Source of the DNA: Phytohabitans flavus
GTDB taxonomy: Bacteria; Actinomycetota; Actinomycetes; Mycobacteriales; Micromonosporaceae
DNA length: 64,000 nucleotides
Assembly (NCBI RefSeq): GCF_011764545.1
Contig: NZ_AP022870.1
Coordinates: 8,934,001 to 8,998,000, forward strand
Reading direction: 5' to 3'
A model generated the notes under the pieces. It was not told the DNA's origin and did not search any database. It saw only the letters and a program-made list of their open reading frames with translations. The position numbers were made by a program, and so were the translations under genes. Positions 33,964-41,819 of this stretch are shown piece after piece; the first letter of the stretch is position 1; every line of letters starts with the position of its first letter.

Positions 33964-34737
33964 ATGGCTGACTTTGTGCGCGTGGAGAATAAGGACGGCA
34001 TCGGCACCATCCGGCTCGACCGTCCTCCCATCAACGCCCTGAACATCCAGGTGCAGGAGGAGCTGCGCGCCGCTGCCACCGCCTTCTCCGCCGACCCCGA
34101 GGTCCGCGCGGTCATCGTGTACGGCGGTGAGAAGGTCTTCGCCGCCGGTGCGGACATAAAGGAGATGGCGGACATGTCGTATGTGGACATGGCCGCCCGC
34201 GCCGCCGCCCTCTCCTCTGCCCTCGGCATCCTCGCCGGCATCCCCAAGCCGGTCGTCGCCGCGATCACCGGGTACGCGCTGGGCGGCGGCTGCGAGCTCG
34301 CCCTCGCCTGCGACTGGCGGGTGGTCGCCGACGACGCCAAGCTCGGCCAGCCTGAGGTCAAGCTCGGCGTCATCCCCGGTGGCGGCGGCACCCAGCGGCT
34401 GGCCCGCCTGGTCGGCCCGGCCCGCGCCAAAGATCTGGTTTTCTCTGGCCGGATGGTCGACGCCGAGGAGGCGCTGCGCATCGGGCTCGCCGATCGGGTC
34501 GTGCCGGCCGCCGAGGTGTACGACACGGCCGTCGCGCTCGTCCGCCCGTACACAGAGGGTCCGGCCCAGGCCCTACGCGCCGGAAAGCTGGCCATTGACG
34601 GCGGCCTGGAGATGGATCTCGCCTCGGGCCTGGCTTGGGAGAGCCAGCTGTTCGCCGGCCTCTTCGCGACCGAGGACAAGCGGGAGGGGATGGCCGCTTT
34701 CGTAGAGAAGCGAAAGCCGCGCTTTACCGGACGGTGA
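33964..34737 (+). CDS. Enoyl-CoA hydratase/isomerase (crotonase family)
   Basis: A 257-residue enzyme hydrating trans-2-enoyl-CoA in fatty-acid or amino-acid degradation. The oxyanion-hole segment AAGADIKEM (about 60-68), both catalytic glutamates (Glu111 in GGGCELALACD and Glu131 in GQPEVKLGVIPGGGGTQRL) and the C-terminal FATEDKREGMAAFVEKRKPRF are all present, so it should be a true hydratase. EchA8-like proteins are the closest type I recognise. It stands alone; no acyl-CoA dehydrogenase or thiolase is adjacent. Confidence 0.92.
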   Translation: MADFVRVENKDGIGTIRLDRPPINALNIQVQEELRAAATAFSADPEVRAVIVYGGEKVFAAGADIKEMADMSYVDMAARAAALSSALGILAGIPKPVVAAITGYALGGGCELALACDWRVVADDAKLGQPEVKLGVIPGGGGTQRLARLVGPARAKDLVFSGRMVDAEEALRIGLADRVVPAAEVYDTAVALVRPYTEGPAQALRAGKLAIDGGLEMDLASGLAWESQLFAGLFATEDKREGMAAFVEKRKPRFTGR

Positions 34738-34768
34738 TGGATAGTGGGCGGCTCGTAGACTGATCGCC

Positions 34769-36696
34769 ATGTCAACGGACCGGACGCCGACCTCGGGGTA
34801 TGCCCTGGGGATCGACTTCGGGACGTCGCACACCGTGGCGGTGGTCCGGTGGCCGGACGGGCGCGGGCGCCCGCTGCTGCTCGACGGCTCGCCGCTGCTC
34901 CCCTCCGCGGTCTACGCCGAGCCCGGCGGCGCCCTGATCGTGGGGCGCGACGCGGTGCACAGCGCCCGCCTCGACCCGGCCCGCTTCGAGCCCAACCCCA
35001 AGCGCCGCATCGACGACGGCACGCTGCTGCTCGGCGACCGCGAGGTGCCACTCGGTGACCTGGTCACGGCCGTGCTCGCCCGGGTGGCCGAGGAGTGGGA
35101 CCGCACCGTCGGCCGGGCCCGCCCCGAGGTGACGCTGACCTGCCCGGCCACGTGGGGAGCCACCCGCCGCCGGCTGCTCGCCGACGCCGCCGCGCGGGCC
35201 GGCTTCGAGGGGGTACGGCTGGTGGCCGAGCCGGTCGCCGCCGCCACCTACTTCGCCAAGGTGCTCGGCCGCGAAGTGCCGATCGGGTCGGTCGTGGTGG
35301 TGCACGACTTCGGAGCGGGCACGTTCGACGCGAGCGTGGTGGCCCGCAAGGCCGACGGCTTCGAGGTGCTGGCGGTCGACGGGCGCGACGACACCGGCGG
35401 CCTCGACGTCGACGCGGCGATCATCGCGCACCTCGAAACGACGTATGCGGACCGTGACCGGGCCGCCTGGACCCGCCTGGAAAATCCGTCCACAGCGGAG
35501 GAGCGGCGGGCCAAGCGCCAGCTGTGGGACGACGTGCGGGTGGCCAAGGAGCGCCTCTCCCGCAGCCCGTCCGCCGACCTGATGCTGCCGCTGCTCGACC
35601 TGGACGTGCACCTGACACGGGCGGAGCTGGAGCAGCTGGCGACGCCGATCCTGGAGCAGACCGTGCGGGTGACGCAGGGCGTCATGCGCTGGGCCAATCT
35701 GCCCGAGGGCCAGGTGGCCGGGGTGTTCCTGGTCGGCGGTTCCAGCCGGATGCCGCTGATGGCGACGCTGCTGCACCGAGCGCTGGGCGAGGCGCCCGAG
35801 GTGATCGAGCAGCCCGAGCTCGTAGTGGCCGAGGGGAGCATCCTGGCCGGCGAGGCGCTGCTGGCGAGCGCACCGCCCGCGCCCGGCCCGGCGACCTCGC
35901 AGATGCGGCTCGGCGACCTGTCCGGCGGTTCGCGCCCGGTCTCCCCGGCCGTCCCACCCGTCACCTCGGCGCCTCCGGTGCCGGCCGCTGGGTCACTCCC
36001 GCCCGGATCGACGCGCATGCTGCCCCCGACGAGCTGCCGTCGAACACCCCGTCCAGTGGCGTGCCGGCGGCAGCTGGCTCCGCGCCGGGAGGCACGGCCA
36101 CCGGGGGAGCTTCGCCACCGGCGGGCGCGGGCACGCCCGCGCGGACCGTCGGGCGGGTGATCGTGCCGGGCGCACAGCCGCCTTCCGGCCGCCCGCGCGC
36201 ACAGGCGCCGCCGCCGTCCGCGACCAAGCACCTCCCGCGCTACGAGGAGCCGACCGCGCCGCCCACCTACCCGCCGACCGGCCCGACCGGCGGTTACGCG
36301 GCGCCGAGCCAGCCCTACTCGCCACCGAGCCCGCCCTACCAGCCGCCGAACGCGCCGTACTCGCCGCCCAGCCCGCCCTACTCGCCGCCACCGGCACCGC
36401 CGCGTTACCCGGTCACGAGCCAGCCGAGGTACTCGCCGCCGCCCCCACCGGCGCGGGCGCCCCAACGGCCGCTTGTCGCGCCGCCCAGCCCGCCGCGCAT
36501 GCCACCCCAGGCGCGGATCCGCCGGCGTCCGGGGTTCGTCGTGCGCGCGATCCGAGCCCTGGTGATCACCGCGCTGCTCATCGTCGTGCCGGTCGGTGCC
36601 GGCATCTTCGCCTTCGCCACCGCCCGCGACCAGCCTCCCGGCGAGGTCGTGCAGGACATCGTCAGCTGGATCCAGGGGCAAACCGGGTCGGAGTGA
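34769..36696 (+). CDS. Membrane-anchored Hsp70-like ATPase with Pro-rich linker (frameshifted as read)
   Basis: The N-terminal 370 residues form an Hsp70/actin-type ATPase: phosphate 1 GIDFGTSHTVAV, phosphate 2 VVVHDFGAGTFDASVV and adenosine motif GVFLVGGSSRMPLMATLL. There is no substrate-binding domain. Instead a low-complexity linker with extensin-like repeats (QPYSPPSPPYQPPNAPYSPP) leads to one C-terminal transmembrane helix (ALVITALLIVVPVGAGIFAF). The two frames join at the C5 run 36023-36027; one added C gives MLPPDELPSNTPSSG and a 642-residue protein. An error is likelier than decay, because both halves are well formed. It probably acts at the membrane in envelope or signalling processes; partners unknown. 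Confidence 0.75.
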
Positions 36697-36716
36697 CTGG
36701 GCGGTAACCTTCCCCC

Positions 36717-38345
36717 ATGACATCACCCGAGCGGATCGAAGGACACGGCGGCGAGCTGGCGCTGGCGGCGCTGCGGGCGTATGGCGTCACGGAGATGTTC
36801 ACCCTCTCCGGCGGCCACGTTTTCCCGCTCTACGACGCGGCCCACAAGACCGGCTTCCCGATCTTCGACGTGCGGCACGAGCAGTCGGCGGTGTTCGCGG
36901 CCGAGGCGGTCGCCAAGCTCCAGCGCCGGCCGGGCCTCGCCGTGCTCACCGCCGGGCCGGGTGTCACCAACGGCATCTCCGGGCTGACGAGCGCCTACTT
37001 CAACGGGTCGCCGGTGCTGGTGATCGGCGGCCGGGCGCCGGCCTTCCGCTGGGGCTCGGGGAGCCTCCAGGAGATCGACCACCTGCCGCTTGTCGCGCCG
37101 GTCACCAAGTACGCCGCCACGGTCGGCTCCGGCGAGGAGATCCCGGGGGCCGTGGCCGCCGCGCTGACCGCCGCGCTCACCGCACACCGAGGGCCCGCCT
37201 TCCTCGACCTCCCGCTCGAAGTGATCTTCTCCGCCGCTGACGCGGACGCGCTCGCGGCGCCGGACGTACCCAAGATGGAGCCGGACCCCGACGAGGTGGC
37301 CCGGGCCGCGCAGCTGATCGCCTCCGCCGAGCGGCCCGTGATCATCGCCGGCTCCGACGTGTACGCCGGTGGCGCGGTCGCCGCCCTCCGCGAGGCCGCC
37401 GAAGCCCTCCACGTGCCGGTCTTCGCCAACGGCATGGGCCGCGGCGCGCTGCCGCCCGAGCACCAGCTCGCGTTCGCCAAGTCGCGCCGCACCGCGCTCA
37501 CCGGCGCCGACGTGATCGTGGTGATCGGCACGCCGCTCGACTTCCGGCTCAGCTTCGGCGACTTCGGCGGCGCCCAGGTGGTGCACATCGTGGACGCACC
37601 CACGCAGCGGGCGTCGCACGTCACCCCCGCCGTCTCACCCGCCGGTGATCTGCGGCTGATCCTGTCCGCGCTCGCCGACTACGAGGGCGTCCGCGAGGAC
37701 CACGCCGAGTGGATCGCCAAGCTGCGCATGGCCGAGGACGCGGCCAAGGCCCGCGACGCCGAGGAGATGGCCGCCGAGACCGACCCGATCCGCCCGGCCC
37801 GGGTCTACGGTGAGCTGCGGAAGGTGCTGGCCCGCGACGCGGTGACGATCGGCGACGGCGGCGACTTCGTGTCGTACGCCGGCAAGTACCTGGAGCCCGC
37901 CGAGCCCGGCACCTGGCTGGACCCCGGCCCGTACGGCTGCCTCGGCACCGGCATGGGCTACGCGATGGGGGCCCGGATCACGTACCCCGACCGCCAGGTC
38001 TGCGTGCTGATGGGCGACGGCGCGGCCGGCTTCTCGCTGATGGACGCCGAGTCACTTGCCCGCCAGGGCCTGCCGGTCGTGATCGTGGTCGGCAACAACG
38101 GCATCTGGGGCCTGGAGAAGCACCCGATGCGCGCGATGTACGGCTACGACGTGGCCGCCGACCTCCAGCCCGAACTGCGGTACGACGACGTGGTGAAGGC
38201 GCTGGGCGGCGCGGGCGAGACGGTGGCGAAGGCGAGCGAGCTGGGGCCTGCGCTGGCGCGCGCGTTCGACGCGGGCGTGCCCTACGTGGTCAACGTCCTC
38301 ACCGACCCCGCCGACGCGTATCCCCGCTCGTCCAACCTGGCCTGA
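36717..38345 (+). CDS. Thiamine-diphosphate enzyme, acetolactate synthase large-subunit-like
   Basis: A 542-residue TPP enzyme with all three domains: PYR domain with activating Glu55 in RHEQSAVFAAEA, a central FAD/nucleotide-type domain, and PP domain with MGDGAAGFSLMDAESLARQG to GNN binding Mg-TPP. It resembles the acetolactate synthase-like group (ILVBL, 2-hydroxyacyl-CoA lyase, oxalyl-CoA decarboxylase) more than anabolic IlvB, which would have an adjacent regulatory IlvN; none is present. A 2-hydroxyacyl-CoA lyase or benzaldehyde-lyase-like role is possible. Starts 20 bases after the Hsp70-like gene. Confidence 0.85.
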   Translation: MTSPERIEGHGGELALAALRAYGVTEMFTLSGGHVFPLYDAAHKTGFPIFDVRHEQSAVFAAEAVAKLQRRPGLAVLTAGPGVTNGISGLTSAYFNGSPVLVIGGRAPAFRWGSGSLQEIDHLPLVAPVTKYAATVGSGEEIPGAVAAALTAALTAHRGPAFLDLPLEVIFSAADADALAAPDVPKMEPDPDEVARAAQLIASAERPVIIAGSDVYAGGAVAALREAAEALHVPVFANGMGRGALPPEHQLAFAKSRRTALTGADVIVVIGTPLDFRLSFGDFGGAQVVHIVDAPTQRASHVTPAVSPAGDLRLILSALADYEGVREDHAEWIAKLRMAEDAAKARDAEEMAAETDPIRPARVYGELRKVLARDAVTIGDGGDFVSYAGKYLEPAEPGTWLDPGPYGCLGTGMGYAMGARITYPDRQVCVLMGDGAAGFSLMDAESLARQGLPVVIVVGNNGIWGLEKHPMRAMYGYDVAADLQPELRYDDVVKALGGAGETVAKASELGPALARAFDAGVPYVVNVLTDPADAYPRSSNLA

Positions 38346-38369
38346 CGATCAAGTTCAAGAGCCAAATCC

Positions 38370-38461
38370 GAGCTACCGCGATGTCCGCGGTGGTCCGGAC
38401 CGCTGCTCCCGCGGCCGCACCCTCCGCGGTTGGGCAAGCTGACCCCTGGGTCGTGGTCGGC
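38370..38461 (+). repeat. Palindromic 3'-end repeat A, copy 3
   Basis: Begins GAGCTACCGCGATGTCCGCG 25 bases after the TPP-enzyme stop, in the same orientation as that gene, and continues through CTCCCGCGGCCGCACCC and GGGCAAGCTGACCCCTGGGT. Nearly identical to the other copies over 60-90 bases. Confidence 0.85.
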
Positions 38462-38469
38462 GGTCCGCG

Positions 38470-38697
38470 CCGTCGCCGACCTGGTGGCAAGGTCGCCTTT
38501 GACCGCCGGCGCGGCCACTCTAGGGAAGCAGAGCAAATGCGCCTGCGCACCCAGTCGGGTCGGGGTTGGGCTTGGACCGCGGGCCTGGCAGCGTAGGTCG
38601 GGGATTTCGGCGAGCGCTAGCGAGCCGCCGGCCTGCGCGGTGCCCGCGGGAGCATACGGTCTGCGACTGACGCGGACCGGGGCAAATATAGGTCTCA
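38470..38697 (+). repeat. Dispersed repeat B, copy 2
   Basis: Matches positions 23090-23345 in reverse complement, for example AGCAGAGCAAATGCGCCTGC and CATACGGTCTGCGACTGACG. It follows directly on repeat A here, so A and B together may form one composite element of about 330 bp that is broken up at the other site. Confidence 0.75.
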
Positions 38698-38720
38698 AGA
38701 ATGATTCAAATAAATACTTG

Positions 38721-38741
38721 AGTTTGTCGATACGTCAAACT
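38721..38741. promoter_or_regulatory. Inverted repeat AGTTTG-9-CAAACT upstream of the LPMO gene
   Basis: Six-base arms separated by nine bases within the only AT-rich part of this intergenic region, 92-112 bases before the start codon. It could be an operator. It does not match the DasR (chitin) or CebR (cellulose) operators that I know. Confidence 0.35.
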
Positions 38742-38832
38742 ATTGTTAACGCGACCGGTGTGGGAGCCGAAACGTAGCCGGCGTGGGGAGCTAGGGCACT
38801 CTCCGCGTCTCTGTGTCTACTGTGGAGGTCCA

Positions 38833-39942
38833 ATGTCGACAGTCAAGCACGCGCGCCGCACCGCGACGGTCGTGTTTGCCGCACTGATCCTGCTCACCAC
38901 CGCACTCGTGAGCACTCCGGGCGCCGCCTCCGCCCATGGCTCGGCGATCGGGCCCGAGTCGCGCAACTACGGCTGCTGGAAGCGCTGGGGCAACGACTTC
39001 CAGAATCCCGCCATGGCCACCCAGGACCCGATGTGCTGGCAGGCCTGGCAAGCGGACTCCACCGCGATGTGGAACTGGAACTCGCTCTACCGCGACAACG
39101 TCGGCGGTAACCACCAGGGGCAGGTGCCGGACGGCCAGCTGTGCAGCGGTGGGCAGACCGGCGGCACCCGGTACGCCGCGCTGGACAACCCCGGCAACTG
39201 GCGGGCCACCAACGTGGGCACCTCGTTCACGTGGCGGATGCACGACCAGGCCCTGCACGGTGCCGACTACATCCGGATCTATGTCACGCGCCAGGGCTTC
39301 AACCCGCTCACCCAGCGCCTGCGCTGGTCCGACCTCGAACTGCGCCACGACACCGGACGCATCCTGCCCGGCGTCGGCAGCCGGGAGACCGACCCGGTGC
39401 TCAACGGCGTCACCATCTCCGCCAACGTCACCGCGCCCGGCCGGAGCGGGCGGCACCTCGTGTACGCGATCTGGAAGGCCAGCCACGCCGACCAGAACTA
39501 CTACTTCTGTAGCGACGTGAACTTCGGCGGCGTGCCGGACCCGACCACACCGCCGCCGACCACCGCGCCGCCCACCACGCCCCCGCCCACCACGCGGCCG
39601 CCCACGACCCCGCCGCCGACCACTCCGGGGCCGGGCACGGGGAGCTGCTCGGCGTCGTACTCGGTCGTCGGTCAGTGGAACGGCGGTTTCCAGGCCGACG
39701 TACGGGTGACCGCCGGCTCGGCGGCGATCCGCGGCTGGACGGTGCGGTGGACGTACGCGAACGGGCAGACCGTCGCCCAGTCGTGGGGTGCCACCATCGC
39801 CTCCAGCGGGTCGAGCGTCACCGCCACGAACGTCGCCTACAACGGCAGCCTCGGCGCCGCGGCGAGCACCACGTTCGGCCTGATCGGCTCGTGGACCGGC
39901 AGCAACGCCGTACCCGCGCTCACCTGCACCGCGACCACCTAA
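38833..39942 (+). CDS. Lytic polysaccharide monooxygenase (AA10) with CBM2
   Basis: A 369-residue secreted copper enzyme that oxidatively cleaves crystalline cellulose or chitin. Signal peptide cleavage after GAASA exposes His35 (HGSAIGPESRNYGCW), the N-terminal half of the histidine brace; the second is probably His142 (ALHGADYIRIYVT), with an axial aromatic in NYYFC near 224-225. A Pro-Thr linker (PPTTAPPTTPPP repeats, about 236-268) joins a C-terminal family 2 carbohydrate-binding module (about 270-369, CSASYSVVGQWNGGFQADV). The layout resembles Streptomyces CelS2-type enzymes, which favour cellulose. GGAGG lies four bases before the ATG. No glycosidases are adjacent. Confidence 0.93.
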   Translation: MSTVKHARRTATVVFAALILLTTALVSTPGAASAHGSAIGPESRNYGCWKRWGNDFQNPAMATQDPMCWQAWQADSTAMWNWNSLYRDNVGGNHQGQVPDGQLCSGGQTGGTRYAALDNPGNWRATNVGTSFTWRMHDQALHGADYIRIYVTRQGFNPLTQRLRWSDLELRHDTGRILPGVGSRETDPVLNGVTISANVTAPGRSGRHLVYAIWKASHADQNYYFCSDVNFGGVPDPTTPPPTTAPPTTPPPTTRPPTTPPPTTPGPGTGSCSASYSVVGQWNGGFQADVRVTAGSAAIRGWTVRWTYANGQTVAQSWGATIASSGSSVTATNVAYNGSLGAAASTTFGLIGSWTGSNAVPALTCTATT

Positions 39943-39951
39943 CCCCCCTCT

Positions 39952-39989
39952 CGCGGGGGCGCTGTCAGCCATCTGTCAGCGCCCCCGCG
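39952..39989 (+). terminator. Hairpin terminator after the LPMO gene
   Basis: A perfect 13-bp stem, CGCGGGGGCGCTG / CAGCGCCCCCGCG, with a 12-base loop beginning nine bases after the stop. Its loop and right arm overlap the first pair of GTCAGC repeats that precede the drug exporter. Confidence 0.75.
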
Positions 39990-40011
39990 CCACCGTCAGC
40001 CGGCCGTCAGC
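39962..40011. promoter_or_regulatory. Paired 11-bp-spaced direct repeats, likely SARP operator
   Basis: CTGTCAGC occurs at 39962-39969 and 39973-39980, and CCGTCAGC at 39993-40000 and 40004-40011. Within each pair the copies are exactly 11 bp apart, one helical turn, which is the known layout for OmpR-type winged-helix activators of the SARP family. The last copy ends 21 bases before the exporter ATG. A SARP gene lies convergent at the end of this two-gene operon. Confidence 0.6.
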
Positions 40012-40032
40012 GCGGTCGCGCAGGGTGGTGGC

Positions 40033-41019
40033 ATGAACGAACAGACCACACACGCGATCGTCGCCGAAGGGCTGATCAAGCGCTTCGGCGACACCACCGC
40101 GCTGGACGGGGTCGACCTCGCCGTGCGCCGTGGCACCGTGCTCGGCCTGCTCGGCCCGAACGGGGCGGGCAAGACCACCGCCGTCCGCATCCTGGCCACG
40201 CTGCTGAAGCCGGACGCCGGGCGGGCAAGCGTCGGCGGGTACGACGTCGTCCGTGACGCCCACCAGGTACGCCGGCTGATCGGCCTCACCGGGCAGTACG
40301 CCTCGGTCGACGAGACCCTGACCGGCATCGAGAACCTCATCCTCATCGGCCGCCTGCTCGGCCTCTCCCGCGCCGAGGCGCGCGGCCGGGGGCGGGAGCT
40401 GCTCGCCGAGTTCAGGCTGGACGACGCGGCGAACAAACCGGCCAAGGCCTACTCCGGTGGTATGCGCCGCCGGCTCGACCTGGCCGCGAGCCTTGTGGGC
40501 CGGCCGCAGGTGCTCTACCTGGACGAGCCGACGACCGGCCTCGACCCGCGCAGCCGCAACGAGATGTGGGACATCGTCCGCGACCTGGTCTCGGATGGCG
40601 TCACCGTGCTGCTCACCACGCAGTACCTGGAAGAGGCCGACCTGCTGGCCGAGGAGATCGTGGTGATCGACCACGGCCGGGTCATCGCCACCGGCACGCC
40701 GGACGAGCTGAAGAGCCGGGTCGGTGCGCAGACCCTCGCGGTACGCCCCAAGCACGCCGTCGACGCCCCGATCGTCCAGTCGATCGTGGCGCAGGTGGCC
40801 GGGCGGGCGCCCGAGGCGCAGGGCGGCCTGCTCACCGTCCCGGTGACCGACCCCGCGGTGCTGCCCGCCGTGGTGCGCCGGCTGGACGAGGCCGAGGTGC
40901 CGATCGGCGAGCTCGCGCTGCGCGGCTCCAGCCTCGACGAGGTGTTCCTCGCGCTCACCGGCCACCGGGCCGAGGACCGTACCGAAGACCAGAACGAGCC
41001 CGAGAGGATCCCCGCATGA
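40033..41019 (+). CDS. DrrA-like daunorubicin-resistance-type ABC ATPase
   Basis: A 328-residue ATPase of a drug-exporting ABC-2 transporter. Walker A GPNGAGKTT is at 41-49, signature YSGGMRRRLDLAASL near 139-153, Walker B QVLYLDEPTTGLDPRSR, and the switch His position is replaced by Gln in LLTTQYLEEADLL, the usual state in DrrA proteins. The C-terminal domain ends SSLDEVFLALTGHRAED, the diagnostic DrrA tail. It is translationally coupled to its permease (ATGA overlap). The substrate cannot be known; relatives export anthracyclines and other hydrophobic drugs. Confidence 0.92.
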   Translation: MNEQTTHAIVAEGLIKRFGDTTALDGVDLAVRRGTVLGLLGPNGAGKTTAVRILATLLKPDAGRASVGGYDVVRDAHQVRRLIGLTGQYASVDETLTGIENLILIGRLLGLSRAEARGRGRELLAEFRLDDAANKPAKAYSGGMRRRLDLAASLVGRPQVLYLDEPTTGLDPRSRNEMWDIVRDLVSDGVTVLLTTQYLEEADLLAEEIVVIDHGRVIATGTPDELKSRVGAQTLAVRPKHAVDAPIVQSIVAQVAGRAPEAQGGLLTVPVTDPAVLPAVVRRLDEAEVPIGELALRGSSLDEVFLALTGHRAEDRTEDQNEPERIPA

Positions 41020-41819
41020 CCACCGCCGCCGCCACGGTCGCGCTGCCGCGCCGGGTCAACCCGGTCGAGGCGCTGCGGCACACGTTCACGCTCGCGTGGC
41101 GCAGCCTCGTGCAGCTCAAGCACAACCCGCTGGAACTGCTCGACCTCAGCATCCAGCCGATCATGTTCGTGGTGCTCTTCACGTACGTCTTCGGCGGGGC
41201 GATCTCGGGCAGCACCGGTGACTACCTGATGTTCGCGCTGCCCGGCATCATCGTGCAGAACGCGATCTTCGCCTCGGTCACGACCGGCGTGGGCCTCAAC
41301 AGCGACCTGACCAAGGGCGTCTTCGACCGGCTGCGGTCGCTGCCGATCGCCCGTTCCGCGCCGCTGGCCGGCCGGATCCTCGCCGACACCGTCAAGCAGG
41401 TGTGGTCGATCGCGCTGATCCTCGGCCTCGGTGTGATCCTGGGCTTCCGGATCCACGGCGGCGTGCAGGGCGTACTCGGGGCGTTCGTGCTGCTGCTCGT
41501 CTTCAGCCTGGCCGTGTCCTGGATCGCGGTCCTGGTCGGGCTGCTCGCCAGCGAACCGGAGAAGGTGCAGATCTTCGCCTTCGTGGTGGTCTTCCCGCTC
41601 ACCTTCACCAGCAACGCGTTCGTGCCGACCGATACGATGCCCGGCTGGCTCCAGAAGTGGGTGGACATCAACCCGGTGACGATTCTGGCGGACGCCGTGC
41701 GCGGGCTGCTCTCCGGCGGCGCGGCGGCGACCTACGTGGTCCAGTCGCTGCTGTGGGCCGTGGCGATCGCCGCCGTCTTCGCCCCGATCGCGGTACGGGC
41801 GTTCAAGCGGCGAGTATGA
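41016..41819 (+). CDS. DrrB-like ABC-2 permease
   Basis: A 267-residue membrane protein with six transmembrane helices and the DrrB-type features SIQPIMFVVLFTYVFGGAI near the first helix pair, TGVFDRLRSLPI-like segment (KGVFDRLRSLPIARSA) and TFTSNAFVPTDTMPGWLQ before the fifth helix. Start ATG overlaps the DrrA-like stop. The 3' end overlaps the opposing SARP gene by 17 bases, so the two transcription units are convergent. Confidence 0.92.
   Translation: MTTAAATVALPRRVNPVEALRHTFTLAWRSLVQLKHNPLELLDLSIQPIMFVVLFTYVFGGAISGSTGDYLMFALPGIIVQNAIFASVTTGVGLNSDLTKGVFDRLRSLPIARSAPLAGRILADTVKQVWSIALILGLGVILGFRIHGGVQGVLGAFVLLLVFSLAVSWIAVLVGLLASEPEKVQIFAFVVVFPLTFTSNAFVPTDTMPGWLQKWVDINPVTILADAVRGLLSGGAAATYVVQSLLWAVAIAAVFAPIAVRAFKRRV

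Larger units (their letters stand above)
38346..38832. other. Intergenic repeats and AT-rich promoter region before the LPMO gene
   Basis: About 490 bases without a gene. It contains repeat A copy 3, repeat B copy 2, and, from 38690 to 38760, an AT-rich stretch with a short inverted repeat that is the likely promoter/operator zone of the LPMO gene. Confidence 0.7.

Noticed and set aside
33964..34737. Fatty-acid degradation operon around the enoyl-CoA hydratase
   Set aside because: No dehydrogenase, thiolase or ligase is adjacent, and the flanking genes are unrelated.
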